NCBI GenBank assembly: GCA_021736645.1 | Contig: JAIPFM010000028.1 | Location: forward strand, 1 to 37,328 | Source: Phycisphaerae bacterium | GTDB taxonomy: Bacteria; Planctomycetota; Phycisphaerae; Sedimentisphaerales; Anaerobacaceae | Length of the DNA stretch: 37,328 nucleotides | Direction: 5' to 3' | Part shown: positions 30,753 through 37,328 of the stretch, one piece after another | Layout of the letters: the number at the start of each line of letters is the position of its first letter | How positions within the stretch are numbered: position 1 is the stretch's first letter | Notes under the pieces: generated by a model | The model's input: only the letters and a program-made list of their open reading frames with translations | Database searches by the model: none | What the model was told of the DNA's origin: nothing | Translations under genes and position numbers: made by a program

Positions 30753-31438
30753 TGGACAGTTTGAGCACCACCACACTCATCAAGGCCGTCGGGGCTGGCA
30801 TGGCCCTGGGGTGGATTGCCGTGCCGCATTGCCTGAGCATGTGCGGTCCCCTGCACATTTCCGTGTGTGCCTTCCATCCCAATCGATCGTTCAGGGCGAT
30901 TTCCCTGTTCAACCTGGGCCGTGTGATTGGCTACACACTGGCAGGTCTGGTGCTGGGATTTGCCGGACATCTCGTGAACCTGGCTGCGCCGGCCTGTGCC
31001 CACTGTGCTGGCGCCGAAGCGCCCGGGCTGGCAAACCTGGCCCTGTCATTGCTCTTTCCTGCAGTGCTCATGTTTTATATCGCCTACAAGGGTTTTAGAA
31101 AGCAGGGATTCGCCTTGAAACTCCCGGCCTTTCTCAAGCCAATCATCAAGCTGGATCAGGCCCAGTATCTCCCCCTCATGGGGGCTGTGACTGTCTTTAT
31201 CCCCTGCGGCATGCTCTATGCGGCCTTTGCAGGGGCCGTAGCCTTTGCCGCGCCCCTGGCAGCCACGATCTTCATGTTTGCCTTTGTGGTGACACAGAGC
31301 TTCTTCATGCAACTGGGTATCTCGCTGGGACAACTGCTCAACAAGAAGTGGAACACGCTTTTTGAAAGGGTCTTCCCCTGGCTGGCCCTGATGTTGGGGT
31401 GCGCGTATCTGGTCTTCTTCATCAAGAAGGCGGTGTAG
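30752..31438 (+). CDS. DsbD_2/SafE-like membrane protein beside ccoI
   Basis: A 228-residue membrane protein of the sulfite exporter TauE/SafE or DsbD_2 group. Cysteine motifs are typical: HCLSMCGPLHIS near the start and FIPCGMLYAAFAGA in the middle. Six helices are visible. Proteins of this group often lie next to ccoI and ccoG and are thought to help with copper or thiol handling during cbb3 assembly. A loop with CAHCAG at about residue 77 could bind metal. It overlaps ccoG by 1 base and ends 1 base before ccoI. Confidence 0.82.
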   Translation: MDSLSTTTLIKAVGAGMALGWIAVPHCLSMCGPLHISVCAFHPNRSFRAISLFNLGRVIGYTLAGLVLGFAGHLVNLAAPACAHCAGAEAPGLANLALSLLFPAVLMFYIAYKGFRKQGFALKLPAFLKPIIKLDQAQYLPLMGAVTVFIPCGMLYAAFAGAVAFAAPLAATIFMFAFVVTQSFFMQLGISLGQLLNKKWNTLFERVFPWLALMLGCAYLVFFIKKAV

Positions 31439-31439
31439 T

Positions 31440-33767
31440 ATGGATCGGCCCTGCAAGGTATGCACGCGCAGTATTGGTCAAGGGCCTGGCGAGTTCTGCT
31501 GTCCTGGCTGTGCTGCGGTGTTTGAGATCGTAGAGCACATGGCCCTGTCCGGGCCCGAGAGATCCGACCGAATCAATGCCCTGTTGAAAGGCGTATTTCC
31601 CAACGGCCTGGACCAGGACCCTGTGATTGCCGGGCCAGTGGATACATCCCAGACTGCGGTCACCCATGAATCCAAGGACCTTCACTTCCTCATCGGCAAT
31701 ATGGTCTGCCCGGCCTGTGCCTGGCTGATTCACAACCGCCTCAGCAGCCTTCCGGGTGTCCGTGACGTCAATGTGAACTTCCTGGCCGAGACATGCAGCT
31801 TCTCCTTCAATCCCATGATCACGGGCGCAGACAAGATCGAAACCAGCATCACCGAACTGGGCTACAGCCTGTACGCCGAAGGCCAGACTGCCCAGGGCTA
31901 CAATTACTACCGATTTGGGGCGGGCTGGTTCTTTGCCATCAATGCCATGATGCTGGCCTTTGTGGTGTACTCTGCAGACAATATGGACATCCCAATGAGC
32001 ATGCGATGGATATGCTCGATCCTCCTCCTCATTTTTGGCACGTTAACGCCGGTCATTGCCACACGAAACATCCTAAAAAGCGGCTGGCAGCAACTGCGTC
32101 ATCGGGATCTGAAGATGGAAAGCCTCATTGTCCTCTCGTCAGGGGCTGCCTGGACCTACTCGCTCTATTCCCTGATCACAGGCGACTTCTCCAGGCTCTA
32201 CTTTGAGGTGGTGGCGCTGCTGCTCATGCTCATTGAAACGGGCAATCTCATCTCGGTCACCTTTTATCACCAGCTCAGCAAACGCATCGCCTCGATGCGG
32301 CATCAACTCCCCAAAAAGGCCAGGCTCTGTGCGGCACAGGAAGACTTCAAGGAGATCGACACACTGGCGCCGGGCGAACGCTTCACCGTGCGTCAGGAAG
32401 AACTGATCCCGACCGACGGCATCCTGCTGGACAGCGCGGAATTTGATTTCAGTTTTATCACGGGCGAGTCCGAAGGTGTGACACTGAAGCCCGGGCAGTT
32501 TGTCGGCGCAGGTGCCAAGCTCCTTTCAGACGAGGTCACGCTGGCCGTGCCGCCTGAAGGACGCAGCTCTCTGATTGAGACGATCATTGAAAGTACCATT
32601 GCGGCATTCAACACCAAACACAAGACACCCACGATCGGGGATCGCATCAGCCGGTACTTTGTCCCGGCAGTTCTCGTCTTGTCGACTGTCGCGTTGGTCA
32701 CCCACTGGGCCCTGTCCGGATTTGGCGATGCCGTCCTGATCTTTCTCAGCATGCTGATCGTGGCCTGTCCCTGCGCCTTTGGTATCGCAGAACCGCTTGT
32801 CCTGACAGCGGCCATTGAGTGGATTCGCAAGGCCGGGATCCAGATATTCAACGGCAATGTCCTGGCCATGGTTCCCGAGGTGATTATCTTTGACAAGACC
32901 GGCACACTCACCAAGGGTCGTCTCGACGTGTCGCGCCTGCATTGGTTGAGCCCGGAAGATCCGCAGTGTCTCGATATCCTGGCCTCCCTGGAGAGCGGCA
33001 TTGAGCACCCGGTGGCCCGGACTCTGTCCGCCCTGGGGCAACGCCTCCAACTCCAGAATCGTCAATGTCTGGAGGCCGGTGTGCAGGGCACATTCCGCGA
33101 GACACGGTATCAGGCAGGGTCCATCCGACTCTACCCGGATCTGGCGCTGCCGGCTGGCAGTGTCGAGTCCACGCTGGTGGCCTTTGGGACGTTGGACCAA
33201 TGTCTGCTGCTCATTGAACTGTCCGACGAATTAAAACCGGATGCCCGGTCCATGGTGGCGTCGCTCCAGGGACAGGGCTATGAATTGTGGATCTGCTCGG
33301 GCGACCGCGAGCCCATCGTGCGCCGCATTGCTGAAGAGACCGGCATCACGCACCTGCAGTATGAGAAGACCGGCCAGGAGAAACGCGAATTCATGACGTC
33401 ACTTCAGGCCCGGGGCAAACGTGTGATGATGGTGGGCGACGGCATCAACGACGCCGAATCCCTGGCCGCTTCGGACATCGGCCTGGCCGTCTTCACCGGT
33501 CAGATCCCTGTCAAGATGAGTGCAGACGGCACCTTTCTGACCACCACACTCACACCTCTGTTGTCCATGCTGAGCATCATTCACCAGGTCCGACGCAAGA
33601 TCTTCTTCAACTACGGCTGGGCCTTTCTCTACAACGCGGTGGGTATCGGTCTGGCTGCGTTTGGATTTTTGTCCCCCAAGTTCTGCGCGTTCGGCATGGT
33701 GTTCAGCAACTTCATCGTGATCTTCAATTCGCTGACCGGCGGCCGTCGACTACAGCAAAAGTCGTGA
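31440..33767 (+). CDS. ccoI: Copper-transporting P1B-type ATPase CcoI/FixI
   Basis: A 775-residue copper exporter that supplies Cu for the CuB centre of cbb3 oxidase. From the N-terminus: a cysteine-rich zinc-finger-like head (CKVCTRS, FCCPGCAAVF) typical of CcoI/CopA2, a heavy-metal-associated domain with MVCPACAWLIHN (Cys90, Cys93), membrane helices, the phosphatase loop FITGESEG, the metal-binding CPC (Cys443, Cys445) in IVACPCAFGIAEP, the phosphorylated Asp485 in FDKTGTLTKG, the SGIEHPVAR motif and the hinge MMVGDGINDAES. It is the last gene of the operon. No terminator with a T run follows. Confidence 0.95.
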   Translation: MDRPCKVCTRSIGQGPGEFCCPGCAAVFEIVEHMALSGPERSDRINALLKGVFPNGLDQDPVIAGPVDTSQTAVTHESKDLHFLIGNMVCPACAWLIHNRLSSLPGVRDVNVNFLAETCSFSFNPMITGADKIETSITELGYSLYAEGQTAQGYNYYRFGAGWFFAINAMMLAFVVYSADNMDIPMSMRWICSILLLIFGTLTPVIATRNILKSGWQQLRHRDLKMESLIVLSSGAAWTYSLYSLITGDFSRLYFEVVALLLMLIETGNLISVTFYHQLSKRIASMRHQLPKKARLCAAQEDFKEIDTLAPGERFTVRQEELIPTDGILLDSAEFDFSFITGESEGVTLKPGQFVGAGAKLLSDEVTLAVPPEGRSSLIETIIESTIAAFNTKHKTPTIGDRISRYFVPAVLVLSTVALVTHWALSGFGDAVLIFLSMLIVACPCAFGIAEPLVLTAAIEWIRKAGIQIFNGNVLAMVPEVIIFDKTGTLTKGRLDVSRLHWLSPEDPQCLDILASLESGIEHPVARTLSALGQRLQLQNRQCLEAGVQGTFRETRYQAGSIRLYPDLALPAGSVESTLVAFGTLDQCLLLIELSDELKPDARSMVASLQGQGYELWICSGDREPIVRRIAEETGITHLQYEKTGQEKREFMTSLQARGKRVMMVGDGINDAESLAASDIGLAVFTGQIPVKMSADGTFLTTTLTPLLSMLSIIHQVRRKIFFNYGWAFLYNAVGIGLAAFGFLSPKFCAFGMVFSNFIVIFNSLTGGRRLQQKS

Positions 33768-33811
33768 GCGGAGTTGGACGTGGCGCCATGTCACCAGAGA
33801 CTCACGCTGGA

Positions 33812-34162
33812 TCAGGCATCCGGGGTTTCGGGTGACAGACTGAACTCCTTGCCGAAGAAGGCAACCACGGTGAACCCCCAGACCGACATGAGGCCCCAAC
33901 CGAGTCCCAGCAGCACACCGGCGTCCACGATGCCGCGCCAGGGCTGATCCAATTGGCGCACCATGACGATCAGCAGGACAATTGCGAGGGTCAGGCTGTA
34001 GGCCACGATTTTGCGTTTACGTGTGGCATGGAAGTAGCCCATACAAAAGAACGGTGCGAAGAGCACGCGAGTGACAGTCGGGTTGTTTTTCAAATAGAGG
34101 GCACTGCCAAAAATCAGACTCAACCCCAAAATACCCCATGCTGCACCAAGTATACCGATCAT
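33812..34162 (-). CDS. Small four-helix membrane protein of unknown function
   Basis: I do not recognise a family. The 116 residues hold four hydrophobic segments: IGILGAAWGILGLSLIFGSA (2-21), VLFAPFFCMGYFHA (about 33-46), VAYSLTLAIVLLIVMV (about 53-68) and VLLGLGWGLMSVWGFTVVAF (about 83-102). The RKRKI run between helices two and three suggests a cytosolic loop. It lies 21 bases after queG and is probably co-transcribed with it. It is convergent with ccoI. Confidence 0.7.
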   Translation of the reverse strand: MIGILGAAWGILGLSLIFGSALYLKNNPTVTRVLFAPFFCMGYFHATRKRKIVAYSLTLAIVLLIVMVRQLDQPWRGIVDAGVLLGLGWGLMSVWGFTVVAFFGKEFSLSPETPDA

Positions 34163-34183
34163 TTCAATTTCCCCACAAGCCCA

Positions 34184-35212
34184 TCACCATAGATCAATCT
34201 GTTTTAGAATCAAGTCGCTGCCCGTGTTGTCACGCACCCACTGCAGGAGCGCTCGCGCCCTGGGCAAAGGTTTCTTTTTCAGCAATACGACGGCATTCTT
34301 TCGCAACTGCCTGACGCCGGCATAGTCCGTCGCATTGCCCTTGATCGTCCTTCGGATCTCAGCCGCAGGAGTCTTGAGGAGCCATTCGAGATCGACCGGG
34401 ATGCGCGTCTCGATCTTGTCACGCGGGGGACAGACAGTCGAACACCAGTCGCACCCAAAGAGCCAGTCTTCGATCATCCGGCCCTCTTGCTGGTTGAGTG
34501 GGTTTCGTTTTTCGATGGTGAGATAGCTGATGCATTTGCGTGCGTCGATGGGTTTGCCGAACTGGATGGCTCCGGTCGGGCACCGTTTCACACAGGCAAG
34601 GCAATCGTCGCACGCGAACGGCATATTCGCCTGAAGAATCACCTCTGGCAGCTCGGTCCCCACAAACAAACAGCCGATGAATACGCACACGCTGGTTCGG
34701 TCGGGCACGCGCAACAGGTCGTTACCGCCGATCACACCCAGGCCTCCTATCCTGGCGAACAGTCGCTCGTATACAGCCTTGGTATCCACGGCAGCCTCGG
34801 CCCGGATGTCTTTGCCCAACGACTCCTTTAACCTGGCCAGCATGGCCTGGCCGTGCGTGTGGTAATCGATTTCTTTGGCGTAGGCCGACACATAACCGAG
34901 CAAGGCGTCCTTGTCAGGCGTTGGAAACGGATGCGTGGCCGCTGGATCACCCCACCGGTTGGTAAAGGCCAGGACAATCACGGACCGGGCAAACGGGAAG
35001 GTCTTCCACGGGTCGGCTTTTGCTGAAAACATGCGTTCAAGATAGTCCATCTCGCCGTGCAGGCCGGTCTTGAGCCAATCGAAGACCCGCGTGTTGTTTT
35101 CCTGAATGCCTTGCTTCAGTTCCGGATTGTCCATGCTGATGCATGCGCCCGAATGTGCACCCAGGGCCTGTGTGTTTTCCCTCAACCACTGACTAAAATC
35201 TGCCTGATTCAT
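34184..35212 (-). CDS. queG: Epoxyqueuosine reductase QueG
   Basis: Cobalamin-dependent iron-sulfur enzyme that makes queuosine in tRNA by reducing epoxyqueuosine. Family strings: GEMDYLERM near residue 54, VDTKAVYERLFARIGGLGVIG with the conserved VDT, and two 4Fe-4S sites of the CxxCxxxCP type, CDDCLACVKRCPTGAI and CDWCSTVCP. YLTIEKRNP and FGCDWC are typical of the cofactor-binding region. The 342 residues suit the short form without the long HEAT-repeat tail; the last 50 residues (RRTIKGNATDYAGVRQLRKN) are a short HEAT-like end. Confidence 0.95.
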   Translation of the reverse strand: MNQADFSQWLRENTQALGAHSGACISMDNPELKQGIQENNTRVFDWLKTGLHGEMDYLERMFSAKADPWKTFPFARSVIVLAFTNRWGDPAATHPFPTPDKDALLGYVSAYAKEIDYHTHGQAMLARLKESLGKDIRAEAAVDTKAVYERLFARIGGLGVIGGNDLLRVPDRTSVCVFIGCLFVGTELPEVILQANMPFACDDCLACVKRCPTGAIQFGKPIDARKCISYLTIEKRNPLNQQEGRMIEDWLFGCDWCSTVCPPRDKIETRIPVDLEWLLKTPAAEIRRTIKGNATDYAGVRQLRKNAVVLLKKKPLPRARALLQWVRDNTGSDLILKQIDLW

Positions 35213-35296
35213 GGTGCTCTGTTCGCCGAAAAGCGGTGGTCATTAACGCCGGATGCCGCTCCAATGCATGGGAGCCTGACAAGGGACCTTTCCCTA

Positions 35297-35325
35297 TTCC
35301 TTAGCAGATTAATACGCTTTGTCAA
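35297..35325 (-). promoter_or_regulatory. Possible queG promoter
   Basis: On the minus strand TTGACA (35325-35320) is followed by AAGCGT, close to the TTGACAAAGTGT start of the nikM and cydB promoters. No good -10 is seen at 16-18 bases, so only the -35 is supported. Confidence 0.3.
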
Positions 35326-35843
35326 TCCTCTGGCTGCTCTTTCTGAATCTTATGGGTGCCACGCTGACGCGTTTTATCACATACCGAAAGAAACGATATG
35401 CCGGCCTGATCATTATCCATCTGGGCCTGCTGTTCTATCTGGTGGCTGCCTTTGTGGTCTTTCATGGTGCGGTTGAATCGACGGTCCATCTGATGGAGAA
35501 CCAGGAAACCGATTCTTCGACGTCCTATCACGAATGGGAGATTGTGCTGTCGAATCTCAGTGCTGTGACAGGCCATTCTATTGACCTGGATGCATTGTTG
35601 GAAGAAGGGACCATGACGATCGATGAGCTGGGTGTAACATTGGCCATCAAAGACTATGCTGAGAATACACGCATGCCTGGCCCAGGTGAGTCCGCTGCCA
35701 TGCCAAGGTTGCCGATCAACAGAGAACGGAGGCAAAATGTGCCTGCAGTGCACCTTGCGGTTTCCGACCAGACCCGATCGTTTGATTTTGTTCTATGTAT
35801 TGGCTGTTTCTGCCGTGTGCGTGCAGGTAAAGGCTGCGAGTGA
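35319..35843 (+). CDS. ResB-like cytochrome c biogenesis protein, truncated at both ends
   Basis: The frame codes for part of a ResB (Ccs1) type membrane protein of the system II cytochrome c maturation pathway, which holds heme and apocytochrome outside the membrane. LFLNLMGATLTRFITYRKKR followed by GLIIIHLGLLFYLVAAFVVF is the second and third helix region. Then HEWEIVLSN and AVHLAVSDQ start the outside domain. The first helix is absent because a stop at 35310-35312 precedes it in frame, and only a TTG (35319) or ATG (35352) without ribosome-binding site is available. The rest of the outside domain and the last helix are also missing. The final 35 residues overlap the next gene in another frame and look random. 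It is probably a relic. Confidence 0.55.
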   Translation: MSILWLLFLNLMGATLTRFITYRKKRYAGLIIIHLGLLFYLVAAFVVFHGAVESTVHLMENQETDSSTSYHEWEIVLSNLSAVTGHSIDLDALLEEGTMTIDELGVTLAIKDYAENTRMPGPGESAAMPRLPINRERRQNVPAVHLAVSDQTRSFDFVLCIGCFCRVRAGKGCE

Positions 35844-36807
35844 TTTCGGTCAACAGCCGTTGTCCGCGAATGGGATGTCTGACATCCCTGTGCTAGAGAG
35901 CGGACGGGTAAAACCCTTCGATACGTTTGCCAAAAATGTACTTCTGCAACTCTCAGGTCGCAGGCGTTCTCAAGGAGAATCTGCTGTGTCCTGGCCGGCG
36001 GAACTCCTTTTTGTACCCCAACGTACAGATGCCGACCGGGTCTTTCTGGTCAATGACCCTCAGGTGGCCATTGCGCTGGGCTTGATCCCTCAGAAAAAGA
36101 GGCGATATAGTTACGCCGAGATCCGGAAGAATCAAGATAAATTGGTGCACCTGCATCAGTCTGCTTCTATGGTCAACACCGAGGAACGAGGGGCTGTTGA
36201 GAACGAAATCCTGCGCATATTCAGTAATTTCATAGACTGCAGGATGTTGAGTGCCACATTTTCCTTTGCCAGGCTGCATTCGGATTTTTCCATTTCAGAC
36301 CCCGACATAGCCGAGTTGCTGGGGTTGCCCAGAGATGTCAAGGCGTTTAGCTTCCTGGATATTCTATTGAAGGCCGAGCGTTGTGAAGCCGTGCTCACTG
36401 ATTTGAAAGAGAAGGGGATTGACCAGTCCTCTGCCAAGGAGGAGATGATCCTGGCATTGGCAGGGCACCTTTTCGACTGGGGCACCCAACACAGGTATAT
36501 GCCTTTTGTGGTGATTCCATCCGCCCAGGGAAAAGAGGGCCTTTGGCACAGTCCCGGGGATGCCATTGATCAAGAGTTTAATTCTGAAGCGATGCGATCG
36601 GAAATAGTCCATTGGCGAGACGCGACCCTGGTGTACGGTCGCGATGATCAGGCCGGGTATGATGCGGCCATTCTCGCGATTAAGCAGTCTCTTGCCCAGC
36701 GGGAAACGCCCCGGGTCAAAAAACAGCGATCCAAAATGGCGATTGAGCTGTTCTACAATCGCGCCCATTTGTTTTTCACTGAATACAAAGGAGTTCAAAA
36801 CGAATGA
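35737..36807 (+). CDS. CcsA-associated periplasmic region protein, lacking the CcsA membrane domain
   Basis: A 356-residue protein with a signal peptide (RLILFYVLAVSAVCVQVKA) and an outside domain. ESGRVKPFDTFAKNVLLQLSG, then WPAELLFVP and VFLVNDPQVAIALGL, match the periplasmic segment that precedes the CcsA helices in the large ResB-CcsA fusions of Bacteroidetes and planctomycetes. The helices with the heme-binding WWD motif do not follow; the protein ends at YNRAHLFFTEYKG. The ATG at 35737 has GGAGG 4 bases upstream. It overlaps the ResB-like frame by 107 bases in another frame. Either the fusion has been split in this lineage or a deletion joined two pieces. Confidence 0.65.
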   Translation: MCLQCTLRFPTRPDRLILFYVLAVSAVCVQVKAASDFGQQPLSANGMSDIPVLESGRVKPFDTFAKNVLLQLSGRRRSQGESAVSWPAELLFVPQRTDADRVFLVNDPQVAIALGLIPQKKRRYSYAEIRKNQDKLVHLHQSASMVNTEERGAVENEILRIFSNFIDCRMLSATFSFARLHSDFSISDPDIAELLGLPRDVKAFSFLDILLKAERCEAVLTDLKEKGIDQSSAKEEMILALAGHLFDWGTQHRYMPFVVIPSAQGKEGLWHSPGDAIDQEFNSEAMRSEIVHWRDATLVYGRDDQAGYDAAILAIKQSLAQRETPRVKKQRSKMAIELFYNRAHLFFTEYKGVQNE

Positions 36808-37124
36808 CAGATCTACATCCTCAAGATGCCAAAACGCTGAATCACTATGCGTTCTACAGGTTTACGCCCGCTTATTTTGCGTTGTCGTCTGAGCAGAAAT
36901 CGGACTTTCATGGTCAGTGGCTGGCCGGACTGTGCGCGAGCAGTGAGATGCTGGATATTTACCAGGTGTCTCCGGCCACGGCCAAGGCCGATGTGCTGGT
37001 CTGGAGTGCCCTGACTGCAGAGGATACCCTGGCCGCTGCCAAATTCTTTTCTGCCTCTGCCCGTGCCACGGCCCCGTATGGCCATCTCATTGATTTGACC
37101 GAGACACTGGCCCTGTGGGCCTAG
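36804..37124 (+). CDS. Chlorite dismutase/HemQ-family half-length protein
   Basis: A 106-residue protein. FYRFTPAYFALSSEQKSDF, then MLDIYQVSPATAKADVLVWS and APYGHLIDLTETLAL follow the order of the N-terminal ferredoxin-like half of the chlorite dismutase/HemQ family (PAWRRL, YSxxGLRADADLMLW and the end strand). The C-terminal half with the heme-ligating His is absent, so this cannot be an ordinary heme enzyme on its own. The start overlaps the previous stop (ATGA) and AAGGAG lies 10 bases upstream. It could be a complete small protein or the 5' part of a gene cut off by the nearby insertion sequence. The family call is tentative. Confidence 0.5.
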   Translation: MTDLHPQDAKTLNHYAFYRFTPAYFALSSEQKSDFHGQWLAGLCASSEMLDIYQVSPATAKADVLVWSALTAEDTLAAAKFFSASARATAPYGHLIDLTETLALWA

Positions 37125-37210
37125 TGGTCTGTAGCAGTCATCATGATGGGTACTTTCTTGTGGCAGCAGGGCATCTACGGGGTCAGACATGAATACCACT
37201 AAGATAAGCC
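37125..37210. other. Short gap between the chlorite-dismutase-like gene and the transposase remnant
   Basis: No gene is visible. The end of an insertion sequence should lie here, but its terminal repeat cannot be named without the other end, which is outside the window. Confidence 0.4.
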
Positions 37211-37327
37211 TTAACTCTTTTTGTCATCACCTATTATGTATTGACCTCTCGGCTTTGTCATAAGCGGATAGCTCTTTGGTCTTCTTTTGACAACACGAGG
37301 TTGCCATCGACCTGGACGACTCGGATT
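37211..37327 (-). mobile_element. C-terminal end of an IS4-like transposase (rest outside window)
   Basis: On the minus strand the frame is open from the window edge to a TAA at 37213-37211. It reads RPGRWQPRVVKRRPKSYPLM and then TKPRGQY. The string RxVKRRPKxYPLMTKPR is the usual C-terminus of a group of IS4-type DDE transposases. Only 38 residues are visible, so the family call rests on this signature. The element reads towards the ccs remnants and may have broken that locus. Confidence 0.7.
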
Positions 37328-37328
37328 G

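Noticed and set aside
33762-33803. Inverted repeats between ccoI and the convergent small membrane protein as a terminator
   Set aside because: The stems (CGTGAG/CTCACG and a GGCGCC palindrome) are not followed by a T run on either strand.

Overview
The window looks like a chromosomal stretch of a GC-moderate, heterotrophic, respiring Gram-negative bacterium, most likely of the PVC/Planctomycetota group. This placement is an inference. It rests on the MetX-MetW fusion, an Amidase_2-like protein with a YHFVIGNG-type motif, a helix-turn-helix/receiver regulator, a bc complex linked to a GltD-type flavoprotein and to cbb3 oxidase, and short 7-nt-periodic repeats in several intergenic gaps. No rRNA, tRNA or CRISPR array was seen.

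Layout. 1-3927: an arabinan-degradation block (end of one GH51 arabinofuranosidase, a complete GH51 paralogue, a GH43 lipoprotein) followed by 6-phosphogluconolactonase. 3930-5382 (minus): a degenerate amidase-like protein and purE. 5803-6612: an outer-membrane barrel with its own promoter and terminator. 6906-12145: a signalling block (HTH-receiver protein, cytoplasmic HDOD-histidine kinase, FixJ-type regulator, GAF-like protein, four-helix membrane protein). 12212-14017: a MetX-MetW fusion behind a strong promoter that predicts an almost leaderless mRNA. 14018-16340: an accessory island with a decayed REP-associated tyrosine transposase (RAYT) element, a vapBC toxin-antitoxin pair and two direct copies of a 131-bp hairpin repeat. 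16341-20844: a glycoside hydrolase and a nickel ECF/ABC importer (nikM-nikQ-nikO, minus) facing nikR. 20841-21857: cydB without cydA. 22251-33767: an eleven-gene plus-strand respiratory operon. 33812-35212 (minus): a small membrane protein and queG. 35319-37124: remnants of a system II cytochrome c maturation locus and a chlorite-dismutase-like half protein. 37211 to the end (minus): the C-terminus of an IS4-like transposase.

The most interesting unit is the respiratory operon. One transcription unit appears to carry a GltD-like FAD/FeS oxidoreductase, a displaced ccoS, a Rieske protein, a b6-type cytochrome b, a heptaheme cytochrome c, ccoN, ccoO, a 48-residue heme-free CcoP/CcoQ-like peptide, a short ccoG, a DsbD_2/SafE-like membrane protein and the copper ATPase ccoI. 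No normal CcoP is present. The last two heme domains of the heptaheme protein look able to do its job, so the layout suggests a permanent bc-cbb3 supercomplex.

Other points of note: the nickel-importer ATPase has lost the usual Q-loop and H-loop residues; the nikM operon and cydB share a duplicated 50-bp promoter cassette; eight tandem heptamers lie in the predicted nikM mRNA leader; and intergenic heptad repeats occur at four places.
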